From: Streptomyces sp. SID12501
Lineage (GTDB): Bacteria; Actinomycetota; Actinomycetes; Streptomycetales; Streptomycetaceae
Assembly: GCF_010550245.1 (NCBI RefSeq)
Contig: NZ_JAAGLU010000029.1
Span: 1-64,000 of the forward strand
Direction of reading: 5' to 3'
Length of the DNA stretch: 64,000 bases
Part shown: one piece after another, positions 24,867-33,501 of the stretch
How positions within the stretch are numbered: position 1 is the stretch's first letter
Layout: each line of letters opens with the position of its first letter
The notes under the pieces: model-generated
Databases searched by the model: none
Seen by the model: only the letters and a program-made list of their open reading frames with translations
What the model was told of the DNA's origin: nothing
Position numbers and translations under genes: made by a program

Positions 24867-25766
24867 ATGGACTTCCTTCGCCCCGCCAGCTGGGGGGAGG
24901 CGCTCGCCGCGAAGGCCGAGCACCCCACCGCTGTGCCGATCGCGGGCGGCACCGACGTGATGGTCGAGATCAACTTCGACCACCGCCGGCCCGAGTACCT
25001 GCTCGACCTGACCCGTATCGGAGATCTCTACGAGTGGGAGACCGGCGAGCGGAGCGTGCGGCTCGGCGCCTCGGTCCCGTACACCCGGATCATGGAGAAC
25101 CTGCGCGGCGAGCTGCCGGGCCTGGCCCTCGCCTCGCACACGGTCGCCTCCCCGCAGATCCGTAACCGGGGCGGCGTAGGCGGCAACCTCGGCACCGCCT
25201 CCCCGGCCGGTGACGCCCACCCGGCGCTCCTCGCCGCGGGCGCGGAGGTCGAGGCCGAGTCGGTACGCGGGACCCGGCTCATCCCGATCGACGACTTCTA
25301 CACCGGCGTGAAGCGCAACGCGCTCGCCCCCGACGAGCTGATCCGCGCCGTCCACATCAACAAGGCGGACGGGCCCCAGCAGTACTCCAAGGTCGGCACC
25401 CGCAACGCCATGGTCATCGCGGTCTGCGCCTTCGGGCTCGCGCTGCACCCCGAGACGCGGACCGTGCGTACGGGGATCGGTTCGGCGGCGCCGACACCCG
25501 TCCGGGCCAAGGCCGCCGAGGAGTTCCTTGCCGCGGCTCTCGAAGAGGGCGGCTTCTGGGACAACGGGAAGATCATCACGCCGTCGGTCGCCAAGCAGTT
25601 CGCCGCCCTGTGCACGGGCGCCTGCAACCCCATCGACGACGTCCGGGGCACCGCCAGCTACCGCCGCCACGCGGTGGGTGTGATGGCCCGGCGCACGCTG
25701 ACGTGGACCTGGGAGTCGTACCGCGGCACGGACGGCCGGACCCACCAGAAGGGGAGTGTCGCCTGA
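24867..25766 (+). CDS. Xanthine dehydrogenase, FAD-binding subunit
   Basis: The 299-residue protein is the FAD subunit (CODH medium-subunit fold) that passes electrons from the iron-sulfur clusters to NAD+. Signatures are PIAGGTDVMVEIN (about 30-42) and SPQIRNRGGVGGNLGTASPA (about 94-113), which bind the flavin diphosphate. It is the first gene of the xdh operon; its stop overlaps the next start (TGATG). It corresponds to E. coli XdhB and B. subtilis PucC. A purine-rich AAGAGGAAAAGAG lies upstream of the ATG. Confidence 0.93.
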   Translation: MDFLRPASWGEALAAKAEHPTAVPIAGGTDVMVEINFDHRRPEYLLDLTRIGDLYEWETGERSVRLGASVPYTRIMENLRGELPGLALASHTVASPQIRNRGGVGGNLGTASPAGDAHPALLAAGAEVEAESVRGTRLIPIDDFYTGVKRNALAPDELIRAVHINKADGPQQYSKVGTRNAMVIAVCAFGLALHPETRTVRTGIGSAAPTPVRAKAAEEFLAAALEEGGFWDNGKIITPSVAKQFAALCTGACNPIDDVRGTASYRRHAVGVMARRTLTWTWESYRGTDGRTHQKGSVA

Positions 25767-26353
25767 TGCGCGTCAATTTCACGGTCAACGGCCGTCCGCA
25801 GGAAGCGGACGACGTGTGGGAGGGCGAGTCCCTGCTGTACGTCCTGAGGGAGCGGCTCGGGCTGCCGGGCTCGAAGAACGCCTGTGAACAGGGCGAGTGC
25901 GGGTCCTGCACCGTCCGCCTCGACGGTGTGCCGGTGTGCTCCTGTCTCGTCGCGGCGGGCCAGGCGGAAGGGCGCGAGGTCGTCACGGTCGAAGGGCTCG
26001 CCGACTACGTCAAACAGCGTACGGAACACGCCAGTTGTGCAACAGGCGCCTGCGGTACGTCACTTGACGCGGCCAAACAGTGGCAGCCCAAGGGTTCCAC
26101 CGACTCCCAGACCGGTGAGGGCACCGAACTGGCCCCCATCCAGCAGGCGTTCATCGACGCCGGCGCCGTCCAGTGCGGGTTCTGTACGCCCGGTCTGCTG
26201 GTCGCCGCCGACGAGATGCTGGAGCAGAACCCCAACCCGACCGACGCGGACATCCGCGAGGCACTGTCGGGCAACCTGTGCCGCTGCACGGGCTACGAGA
26301 AGATCATGGACGCGGTCCGGCTGGCTGCGGCCCGACAGGGAGAGGCGGTCTGA
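25766..26353 (+). CDS. Xanthine dehydrogenase, 2Fe-2S subunit
   Basis: The 195-residue protein carries the plant-ferredoxin cluster motif CEQGECGSC (about 39-47, fourth Cys in VPVCSC) and the second cluster motifs QCGFCTPG and CRCTGY. It moves electrons from the molybdenum centre to FAD. Between the two domains is an insertion of about 35 residues (RTEHASCATGACGTSLDA and onward) with an extra Cys pair that most family members, such as E. coli XdhC or B. subtilis PucE, lack. The ATG overlaps the stop of the FAD subunit gene by one base, and the next gene starts two bases after its stop. Confidence 0.93.
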   Translation: MRVNFTVNGRPQEADDVWEGESLLYVLRERLGLPGSKNACEQGECGSCTVRLDGVPVCSCLVAAGQAEGREVVTVEGLADYVKQRTEHASCATGACGTSLDAAKQWQPKGSTDSQTGEGTELAPIQQAFIDAGAVQCGFCTPGLLVAADEMLEQNPNPTDADIREALSGNLCRCTGYEKIMDAVRLAAARQGEAV

Positions 26354-26354
26354 C

Positions 26355-28754
26355 ATGCCCGGCAGGAACACTCCCCTCGGGACCCCCACCAAGGTCACCC
26401 AGGGCTCGAAGACCAAGGGCGGCATCGGCGAGTCCACGCTCCGCCCCGACGGCACCCTCAAGGTCACCGGCGAGTTCGCGTACTCGTCCGACATGTGGCA
26501 CGAGGACATGCTCTGGGGCCAGATCCTGCGCTCCCCGGTCGCCCACGCCGAGATCGTCTCCATCGACACGGCCGAGGCCCTCGCGCTGCCCGGCGTCCAC
26601 GCCGTCATGACGTACGACGACCTCCCGACCGACGTGAGGAACTACGGCCTGGAGATCCAGGACACCCCCGTCCTCGCCCACGGCAAGGTCCGCCACCACG
26701 GCGAACCGGTGGCCATCGTCGCCGCCGACCACCCGGAGACCGCGCGCCGCGCGGCAGCGAAGATCAAGGTCGAGTACCGCGAACTGCCGGTCGTCACCGA
26801 CGAGGCCTCCGCGACCGCGCCGGACGCGATCCTCCTCCACGAGAACCGCACCGACCACCACGTCGGTCACGTCGACCACCCGAACATCGTCCACCGCCAG
26901 CCGATCGTCCGGGGCGACGTCGAGGCCGCCCGTGCACGCGCCGACTTCATCGTCACCGGCGAATACACCTTCGGCATGCAGGACCAGGCGTTCCTGGGCC
27001 CGGAGTCGGGGTTGGCCGTCCCCGCCGAGGACGGCGGGGTCGACCTCTACATCGCCACCCAATGGCTGCACTCCGACCTGCGCCAGATCGCACCCGTGCT
27101 CGGCCTGCCCGAGGACAAGATCCGGATGACGCTGTCCGGTGTCGGCGGTGCGTTCGGCGGGCGCGAGGACCTGTCCATGCAGATCCACTCCTGTCTCCTC
27201 GCCCTGCGCACCGGCAAACCGGTGAAGATCGTCTACAACCGTTTCGAGTCCTTCTTCGGCCACGTCCACCGGCACCCCGCGAAGCTCACCTACGAGCACG
27301 GGGCCACCAAGGACGGCAAGCTGACCCACCTGAAGGCGCGGATCGTCCTCGACGGCGGCGCGTACGCCTCCGCCTCCCCGGCGGTCGTCGGCAACGCGGC
27401 CTCGCTCGGCGCCGGCCCGTACGTCATCGACGACGTCGACATCGACTGCATCGCCCTCTACACCAACAACCCGCCCTGCGGCGCGATGCGCGGCTTCGGC
27501 GCGGTCCAGGCCTGCTTCGCCTACGAGGCGCAGATGGACAAGCTCGCCGACGCCGTGGGCATGGACCGGGTCGAGTTCCGCCGCCTCAACGCCATGGAAC
27601 AGGGCTCGCTGCTGCCGACCGGACAGGCCGTCGACTCCCCGGCCCCGGTCGCCGAACTCCTGCGCCGCGTCAAGGCGATGCCCCTCCCGCCGGAGCAGCA
27701 GTGGCTGGCGGCGGGCGAGGCGGCGGACGTACGCCAGCTGCCCGGCGGCCTCTCCAACACCACCCACGGCGAGGGTGTGGTCCGCGGTATCGGCTACGCG
27801 GTCGGCATCAAGAACGTCGGCTTCTCCGAGGGCTTCGACGACTACTCGACTGCCCGGGTACGTATGGAGGTTGTCGGCGGCGAGCCGGTGGCCACGGTCC
27901 ACACGGCCATGGCGGAAGTGGGCCAGGGCGGGGTCACCGTCCACGCCCAGATCGCCCGCACCGAGCTGGGCGTCACCCAGGTGACGATCCACCCGGCCGA
28001 CACCCAGGTGGGCTCGGCCGGTTCGACCTCGGCCTCCCGGCAGACGTACGTCACCGGCGGCGCCGTCAAGAACTCGTGCGAGCTGGTCCGGGAGAAGGTC
28101 CTGGAGGTGGGGCGCCGCAAGTTCGGTTCCTACCACCCCGCCTGGGCCACGGCCGAGCTGCTGCTGGAGGGCGGCAAGGTCGTCACGGACGCCGGCGAGG
28201 TCCTCGCCGACCTGGTGGACGTCCTGGGCGAGGAGTCCGTCGAGGTCGAGGCGGAGTGGCGGCACCGGCCGACCGAACCCTTCGACCTCCGCACCGGCCA
28301 GGGTTTCGGACACGTCCAGTACTCGTTCGCCGCGCACCGGGCGGTCGTCGAGGTCGACACCGAACTGGGCCTGGTCAAGGTCATCGAACTGGCCTGCGCG
28401 CAGGACGTCGGCAAGGCGCTCAACCCGCTGTCGGTCGTCGGCCAGATCCAGGGCGGCACGACCCAGGGCCTGGGCATCGCGGTGATGGAGGAGATCATCG
28501 TCGACCCCAAGACGGCCAAGGTGAGGAACCCGTCCTTCACGGACTACCTGATCCCCACCATCCTCGACACCCCGACCATCCCGGTCGACGTCCTCGAACT
28601 CGCCGACGAGCACGCCCCGTACGGGCTCCGAGGCGTCGGCGAGGCCCCCACCCTGTCGTCGACTCCGGCCGTTCTGGCGGCGATCCGGAACGCGACGGGC
28701 CTGGAGCTGACGAAGACTCCGGTACGGCCGGAGCACCTGACGGGTACGGCGTAG
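26355..28754 (+). CDS. Xanthine dehydrogenase, molybdopterin-binding subunit
   Basis: The 799-residue catalytic subunit hydroxylates hypoxanthine and xanthine to urate. Landmarks include the GVGGAFGGRED motif near 261, NNPPCGAMRGFGAVQACFAYE near 372 (substrate-binding Arg), AEVGQGGVTVHAQIA near 519, and the terminal PYGLRGVGEAPTL with the catalytic Glu. It follows the 2Fe-2S gene by one base and corresponds to E. coli XdhA and B. subtilis PucD. Together the three genes encode a complete heterotrimer; the XdhC maturation factor is two genes further on. A long palindrome separates it from the permease gene. Confidence 0.94.
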   Translation: MPGRNTPLGTPTKVTQGSKTKGGIGESTLRPDGTLKVTGEFAYSSDMWHEDMLWGQILRSPVAHAEIVSIDTAEALALPGVHAVMTYDDLPTDVRNYGLEIQDTPVLAHGKVRHHGEPVAIVAADHPETARRAAAKIKVEYRELPVVTDEASATAPDAILLHENRTDHHVGHVDHPNIVHRQPIVRGDVEAARARADFIVTGEYTFGMQDQAFLGPESGLAVPAEDGGVDLYIATQWLHSDLRQIAPVLGLPEDKIRMTLSGVGGAFGGREDLSMQIHSCLLALRTGKPVKIVYNRFESFFGHVHRHPAKLTYEHGATKDGKLTHLKARIVLDGGAYASASPAVVGNAASLGAGPYVIDDVDIDCIALYTNNPPCGAMRGFGAVQACFAYEAQMDKLADAVGMDRVEFRRLNAMEQGSLLPTGQAVDSPAPVAELLRRVKAMPLPPEQQWLAAGEAADVRQLPGGLSNTTHGEGVVRGIGYAVGIKNVGFSEGFDDYSTARVRMEVVGGEPVATVHTAMAEVGQGGVTVHAQIARTELGVTQVTIHPADTQVGSAGSTSASRQTYVTGGAVKNSCELVREKVLEVGRRKFGSYHPAWATAELLLEGGKVVTDAGEVLADLVDVLGEESVEVEAEWRHRPTEPFDLRTGQGFGHVQYSFAAHRAVVEVDTELGLVKVIELACAQDVGKALNPLSVVGQIQGGTTQGLGIAVMEEIIVDPKTAKVRNPSFTDYLIPTILDTPTIPVDVLELADEHAPYGLRGVGEAPTLSSTPAVLAAIRNATGLELTKTPVRPEHLTGTA

Positions 28755-28766
28755 TCGGTTCGGTGC

Positions 28767-28926
28767 GTTGTCGGGTGCGGGTCCGGTGGGGCTTCTCGCG
28801 CAGTTCCCCGCGCCCCTGAAAAGCAGGGGCCGCGCCCCGTGCTTTCAGGCCCGCAGGGCCGGGTCTGTGTCTTTAGGGGCGCGGGGAACTGCGCGACCAG
28901 CCCCCACCGGGCCCGCACCCGACAAC
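28767..28926. repeat. 160-bp near-perfect palindrome (dispersed Streptomyces repeat)
   Basis: The left arm 28767-28817 (GTTGTCGGGTGCGGG and on to CCCCGCGCCCCT) is almost the reverse complement of the right arm 28875-28926 (AGGGGCGCGGGGAACTGCGC and on to GCACCCGACAAC). The centre contains a second nested hairpin (AAAGCAGGGGC / GCCCCGTGCTTT). The core AGGGGCGCGGGGAACTGCGC recurs at 44139-44160 in this window. It lies inside the xdh-permease gene string and could act as an intra-operon attenuator or RNA-stabilising hairpin. Confidence 0.8.
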
Positions 28927-29016
28927 GAACCCCCACAAGTACCCCCCCGTTCGCCTCGGGCCGTCCCCCGGGTCGTGCACCTTCCCAACCCCCTATGAAC
29001 CTTGGGAGACGGCACC

Positions 29017-30462
29017 ATGACCCAGCAGTCGGTACAGCCCAGGACCACCGAGGCGGACAAGGACGTCCGGTCCACCCGCTCCGCACTCGACCGCTACTTC
29101 CACATCACCCACCGCGACTCCACCCTCGCCCGGGAGATCCGCGGCGGCGTCACCACCTTCATGGCGATGGCGTACATCCTGCTCCTCAACCCGCTGATCC
29201 TCTCGGGCAAGGACGCGGCCGGAAACACGCTCGGCCAGCACGCGCTGATCACCGCCACCGCCCTCGCCGCAGCCGTCACCACGCTCCTCATGGGCTTCCT
29301 GGGCAAGGTCCCCCTCGCCCTCGCGGCCGGCCTGTCCGTGTCGGGCGTCCTGTCCTCGCAGGTGGCGCCCGTCATGACCTGGCCGCAGGCGATGGGTATG
29401 TGCGTGCTGTACGGGGTGGTCATCATGCTGCTGGTCGTCACCGGCCTACGCGAGATGATCATGAACGCGATCCCGCTGGCACTGAAGCACGCGATCACCA
29501 TGGGCATCGGCCTGTTCGTCGCACTGATCGGCCTGGTGAAGGCCGGCTTCGTCCACCAAGGCGCGGCAACTCCCCTCTCTCTGGGCCCGAACGGCGAACT
29601 CGCGGGCTGGCCCGTGCTGTTGTTCGCCGCGACCCTCCTCCTGATCGTCATGCTCCAGGCACGCGGCACCCCCGGCGCGATCCTCATCGGCATCGTCAGC
29701 GGTACCGTCCTTGCCGTCGTGCTCAACGCGGCGGGTGTGATCGACCCGAAGCAATGGGCGAGCGGAGCACCGGAGTTGCATGGCAGCGCGGTGTCGATGC
29801 CGGACTTCTCGCTCCTCGGGGACGTCGAGTTCGGCGGCTGGGGGGAGGTCGGCGCGATGACGGTCGGCATGATCGTGTTCACCCTCGTCCTCGTCGGCTT
29901 CTTCGACGCGATGGCGACGATCATCGGCGTCGGTACGGAGGCCGGGCTCGCCGACGACAAGGGCCGGATGCCGGGCCTGTCCAAGGCGCTGTTCATCGAC
30001 GGCGCGGGCGGGGCGATCGGCGGTGTCGCCGGCGCGTCCGGCCAGACGGTGTTCGTGGAGTCGGCGACGGGTGTGGGGGAGGGCGCCCGTACGGGCCTGT
30101 CCTCCGTCGTCACCGGCCTGTTCTTCGCGGCCTGTCTGTTCTTCACCCCGCTGACGGCGATCGTGCCCGGAGAGGTCGCGGCGGCTGCCCTGGTGGTGAT
30201 CGGCGCGATGATGATGTCGAACGCCCGGCACGTCGACTGGGCCGACCGCGCCACCGCCGTCCCCGTCTTCCTGACCGTCGTGATCATGCCGTTCACGTAC
30301 TCGATCACGGCGGGCGTCGCGGCCGGCGTGATCTCGTACGTCGCCATCAAGGCCGCGCAGGGCAGGGCGCAGGAGATCGGCGCATTTATGTGGGCTCTGA
30401 CAGGCATCTTCTTCGTCTATTTCGCCCTCCATCCCCTTGAGGGCTGGCTGGGCGTGCACTAG
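29017..30462 (+). CDS. NCS2-family (AzgA-type) purine permease
   Basis: The 481-residue membrane protein starts at an ATG preceded by GGGAGA. Family motifs are REIRGGVTTFMAMAYILLLN near the N-terminus, AAGLSVSGVL, HAITMGIGLF, TLVLVGFFDAMATIIGVGTEAG and GASGQTVFVESATGVGEGAR. The AzgA group imports hypoxanthine, adenine and guanine by proton symport. About 12-14 membrane segments are visible. Its place between the dehydrogenase subunits and XdhC indicates that it supplies substrate to the pathway. Confidence 0.92.
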   Translation: MTQQSVQPRTTEADKDVRSTRSALDRYFHITHRDSTLAREIRGGVTTFMAMAYILLLNPLILSGKDAAGNTLGQHALITATALAAAVTTLLMGFLGKVPLALAAGLSVSGVLSSQVAPVMTWPQAMGMCVLYGVVIMLLVVTGLREMIMNAIPLALKHAITMGIGLFVALIGLVKAGFVHQGAATPLSLGPNGELAGWPVLLFAATLLLIVMLQARGTPGAILIGIVSGTVLAVVLNAAGVIDPKQWASGAPELHGSAVSMPDFSLLGDVEFGGWGEVGAMTVGMIVFTLVLVGFFDAMATIIGVGTEAGLADDKGRMPGLSKALFIDGAGGAIGGVAGASGQTVFVESATGVGEGARTGLSSVVTGLFFAACLFFTPLTAIVPGEVAAAALVVIGAMMMSNARHVDWADRATAVPVFLTVVIMPFTYSITAGVAAGVISYVAIKAAQGRAQEIGAFMWALTGIFFVYFALHPLEGWLGVH

Positions 30463-30517
30463 CCGAGCAGCCGAGCCCCGCAAGCCTTTCCGTACAACCG
30501 TTGTTGAGGAGACCGAG

Positions 30518-31675
30518 ATGCTGGACATCGCCGAAGAACTGCACCGGTGGGTCGAGCAGGGCCGTGACTTCGCCGTGGCCACCGTGGTGGACGTGAGCGG
30601 CAGTGGCCCCCGCCAGCCCGGTGCCGCCCTCGCGGTGGACACCGACGGCACGGCGATCGGCTCGGTCTCCGGCGGCTGTGTGGAGGGCGCGGTGTACGAG
30701 CTGTGCCAACAGGCCCTGGCGGACGGCGAGTCGGTCCTCGAACGCTTCGGCTTCAGCGACGACGACGCCTTCGCCGTGGGCCTGACCTGCGGCGGCGTCA
30801 TCGACATCCTGGTGACGCCGGTACGGGTGTCGGATCCCGTCCGTGAGGTGTTCGCCTCGGCTCTGGCCGCCGCCGCGAGCGGGGAGGCCGCGGCCGTGGC
30901 GCGGATCGTCTCCGGCCCGGGAGAGCTGCTGGGCCGCGCCCTGCTCGTCGGCCCGGACGGCTCGTACGAGGGCGGCTTCGGCGCCCACCCGGAGCTGGAC
31001 CGCACGGTGGCCGCCGAGGCGCGCGCCTGTCTCGACGCGGGCCGCACCGGCACCCTGGAGATCGGAGAGCGGGGCTCTCGTTGCGGAGCGCCGATCTCGG
31101 TCCTGGTCGAGTCATCGGTACCGCCGCCCCGCATGATCGTGTTCGGCGCGATCGACTTCGCGTCGGCGCTGGTGCGCATGGGCAAGTTCCTCGGCTACCA
31201 CGTGACGGTGTGCGACGCCCGCCCGGTCTTCACGACACCCGCCCGATTCCCCGAGGCCGACGAGATCGTCGTCGACTGGCCGCACCGGTACCTGGAGCGG
31301 ACGGCCGTGGACGCCCGTACGGTCCTCTGCGTCCTCACCCACGACGCCAAGTTCGACGTACCCCTGCTCCGGCTCGCGCTGCGGCTGCCGGTGGCGTACG
31401 TCGGCGCGATGGGCTCCCGCCGGACCCACCTCGACCGCAACGAGCGGTTGCGTGAAGTCGGCGTCACCGAGCTGGAGTTGGCGCGGCTCAGGTCACCGAT
31501 CGGGCTGGACCTCGGGGCTCGTACTCCCGAGGAGACCGCGTTGTCCATCGCGTCGGAGATCGTCGCCAACAGGCGTGGCGGGAGCGGGGTTTCGCTGACC
31601 GGGGCGCACACGCCGATCCATCACCACGTCACCTCAGCGTCCGAACCGGCGGGGCGGATCGGGTCGGTGGCCTGA
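30518..31675 (+). CDS. xdhC: XdhC-family molybdenum cofactor insertion/maturation protein
   Basis: The 385-residue protein has the XdhC/CoxI N-terminal domain (DVSGSGPRQPGAALAV, then GSVSGGCVEGAVYE and LTCGGVIDILVTPV) and the Rossmann-like XdhC_C domain (CVLTHDAKFDVPLL, then AYVGAMGSRRTHLDR). Members bind and sulfurate molybdopterin and insert it into xanthine dehydrogenase. The start has GAGGAGA upstream and lies 55 bases after the permease stop. Its last 55 coding bases overlap the end of the convergent kinase-fold gene. The symbol follows the chaperone usage; in E. coli xdhC names the iron-sulfur subunit. Confidence 0.9.
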   Translation: MLDIAEELHRWVEQGRDFAVATVVDVSGSGPRQPGAALAVDTDGTAIGSVSGGCVEGAVYELCQQALADGESVLERFGFSDDDAFAVGLTCGGVIDILVTPVRVSDPVREVFASALAAAASGEAAAVARIVSGPGELLGRALLVGPDGSYEGGFGAHPELDRTVAAEARACLDAGRTGTLEIGERGSRCGAPISVLVESSVPPPRMIVFGAIDFASALVRMGKFLGYHVTVCDARPVFTTPARFPEADEIVVDWPHRYLERTAVDARTVLCVLTHDAKFDVPLLRLALRLPVAYVGAMGSRRTHLDRNERLREVGVTELELARLRSPIGLDLGARTPEETALSIASEIVANRRGGSGVSLTGAHTPIHHHVTSASEPAGRIGSVA

Positions 31676-33408
31676 GGTGGCCCAGAGGCCGGTTGGGACA
31701 AAAGGAACGATGTGGAGCGGACTTCGCCCAACAGATCGCCCAAAGCGTTCACGAGGCCCTGGAGCCCTTGATTCGCAGGGTGCTGTGGAAGCATCATGCT
31801 CAAAGTCGCCAACGGTCTCAGAAAGTTCCGCACATCGTTCGCCTTGTCCGCCACCGCGCGCAGCAACCGGAGGATTTCGTCCACTCCGCTCCGGGTGGTC
31901 TCGGTCGGCCGTAGCCTTCCGAGAGCTGTTCTGAACCCGAGAGCTCGCGCCCTGATGGACTGCATCTGCTCAGGCTTGACCTCGAGTGCACCTGCTGGTG
32001 CCAGTTGCTCCAGGGGGCGTTCGAACGTGTACCAGATCTCGTCCAGCAGATGCAGGAGCGGGTCGCCGTCGGCTGTCTCCGGTGTCTCGGACGTGGTGCT
32101 CGGTTGGTGAGGGACGGTCGTCCGGTGAGAAGGTGCAGCGGTTGCCGCAGCATTCACCGGCTCGTTCGAGTGAGCCGCTGGCACAGCCGCGGCTGTGCCA
32201 GCAGGCCGCGGCGTCAGAAGCGGCGCGTGGCTGGGCCGGGCGATCTTCATCGCGTCCAGGTAGGCTCCACATGCCTCCGCCGCAAGACAAAAGAACCACC
32301 AGCGGTCACGGTCCGAGTAGTGCTCGCGCGCGGTGAACATCAACGCGCAGGCCTGGAGGCTCAGATACCGCTGGCGCCCCCAGTCTCGATTGATGTGACG
32401 GCTCGCGCCCCAGCCGACCATCGCCTGGCTCACGGCGCCCGCCGCGTCGGCCAGCCCTTGGGGAATGAGCGGGCCGTCGCAGTCGGATCCGATCAGCCCG
32501 GTGAGCAGTTCAGCCCGGGCAAAGTCTGACATGTGGGGCAGATAGGTGTCGGCGGCCAGGCACAGCAGGAGATGAACGGGGTCGCGAGCCAGCAGCGCGC
32601 GCTCATGGAACCGGGACAGGTCGATGAGTGTGAAGTCCTCGGCCGGAGCGTTCTCCCGGACCGGGATCATGATGTTGCCCGGGTGCAGGTCGCCGTGGGC
32701 ACGGCCGTACGCGGCGTTGACCGAGCATTCGCTCAGCGGGCAACTGGCTGTGAGGGAAAGGGGATTGGGTAGAGGGCGATTGTGGTCTGCTGTTCTGAAC
32801 CACTGGAGTCTCTCCGCCTCGGGCCCGAGGCGCTCGCGGACCCACTCGTACAGCGGGGCATCGGTGTCGAGACGTCTACCGAGGAGATCCCTGACGAACT
32901 TCGCCGCCGGTATCGCGCTCATCGCCGGATCATCCGGATTCCATCCGCCGAGTACTCCCTTGACGATCTCACCCGCGAGCCCGGGCAGCCGCCGCGGGAG
33001 GCCCGCTCCGGCGAGTGTCTCCATCTCCTCCTTCCCGTCCCCGGCGGGGAGTTGGAACATCAGCCAGGAGTCACCCAGACGCCATGGTTTCTCAGCCAGC
33101 CCCACCAGATGCCGGTCAATGAACTCGCTGTTGGCCGGGACGCGGCTCAGCAGCGCCGACTTGTGATTGCGTGGCTCAGGGTCAGCCTCGCGCGACGGCG
33201 AGACCAGTTTGATGATCCTCCAGCCTCCGGCCCGCTCGGCGTCCGGGTAACGCACGAAGGCCGATACGAGTTTCCCCCCGCTGCCGCCGGTGTCCAGGGG
33301 CTCCGGCACGGACAGTTCCATGTGGTTCGTGTCGAGCCACTCGGCGAGCGCCGCATCCACGGTCTCGTCGCCGAACACGACGGGGAAATCGGCAGGGGAA
33401 TGCTCCAT
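31621..33408 (-). CDS. Kinase-fold (APH-like) protein with helical C-terminal region
   Basis: The 595-residue protein has a phosphotransferase-like domain in about its first 400 residues. A Gly-rich loop (DTGGSGGKLV), a beta-3 Lys in RIIKLVSP near 64, the catalytic loop HGDLHPGNI near 239 and a metal-binding IDLSRF near 262 are all kept, so catalysis is plausible. A Pro/Ala/Thr-rich linker leads to a helical domain (about 450-560: LLHLLDEIWYTFERPLEQL, IRARALGFRTALGRLRP). The substrate is unknown; the composition recalls kinase-like modules of bacterial conflict systems. No Shine-Dalgarno precedes the ATG at 33408, and a TACATACT element sits about 10 bases upstream, so the message may be leaderless. 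It diverges from the beta-helix protein gene across 93 bases. Confidence 0.72.
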   Translation of the reverse strand: MEHSPADFPVVFGDETVDAALAEWLDTNHMELSVPEPLDTGGSGGKLVSAFVRYPDAERAGGWRIIKLVSPSREADPEPRNHKSALLSRVPANSEFIDRHLVGLAEKPWRLGDSWLMFQLPAGDGKEEMETLAGAGLPRRLPGLAGEIVKGVLGGWNPDDPAMSAIPAAKFVRDLLGRRLDTDAPLYEWVRERLGPEAERLQWFRTADHNRPLPNPLSLTASCPLSECSVNAAYGRAHGDLHPGNIMIPVRENAPAEDFTLIDLSRFHERALLARDPVHLLLCLAADTYLPHMSDFARAELLTGLIGSDCDGPLIPQGLADAAGAVSQAMVGWGASRHINRDWGRQRYLSLQACALMFTAREHYSDRDRWWFFCLAAEACGAYLDAMKIARPSHAPLLTPRPAGTAAAVPAAHSNEPVNAAATAAPSHRTTVPHQPSTTSETPETADGDPLLHLLDEIWYTFERPLEQLAPAGALEVKPEQMQSIRARALGFRTALGRLRPTETTRSGVDEILRLLRAVADKANDVRNFLRPLATLSMMLPQHPANQGLQGLVNALGDLLGEVRSTSFLLSQPASGPPQATDPIRPAGSDAEVTW

Positions 33409-33501
33409 GAGGTCAGTATGTACGGATGCCACCGCAACCGATTGCCAGAGCGAGGCGCGGTCCGAGCGCGGCATGCAGGGCAGGAACGAGAGGGGATCAT
33501 C

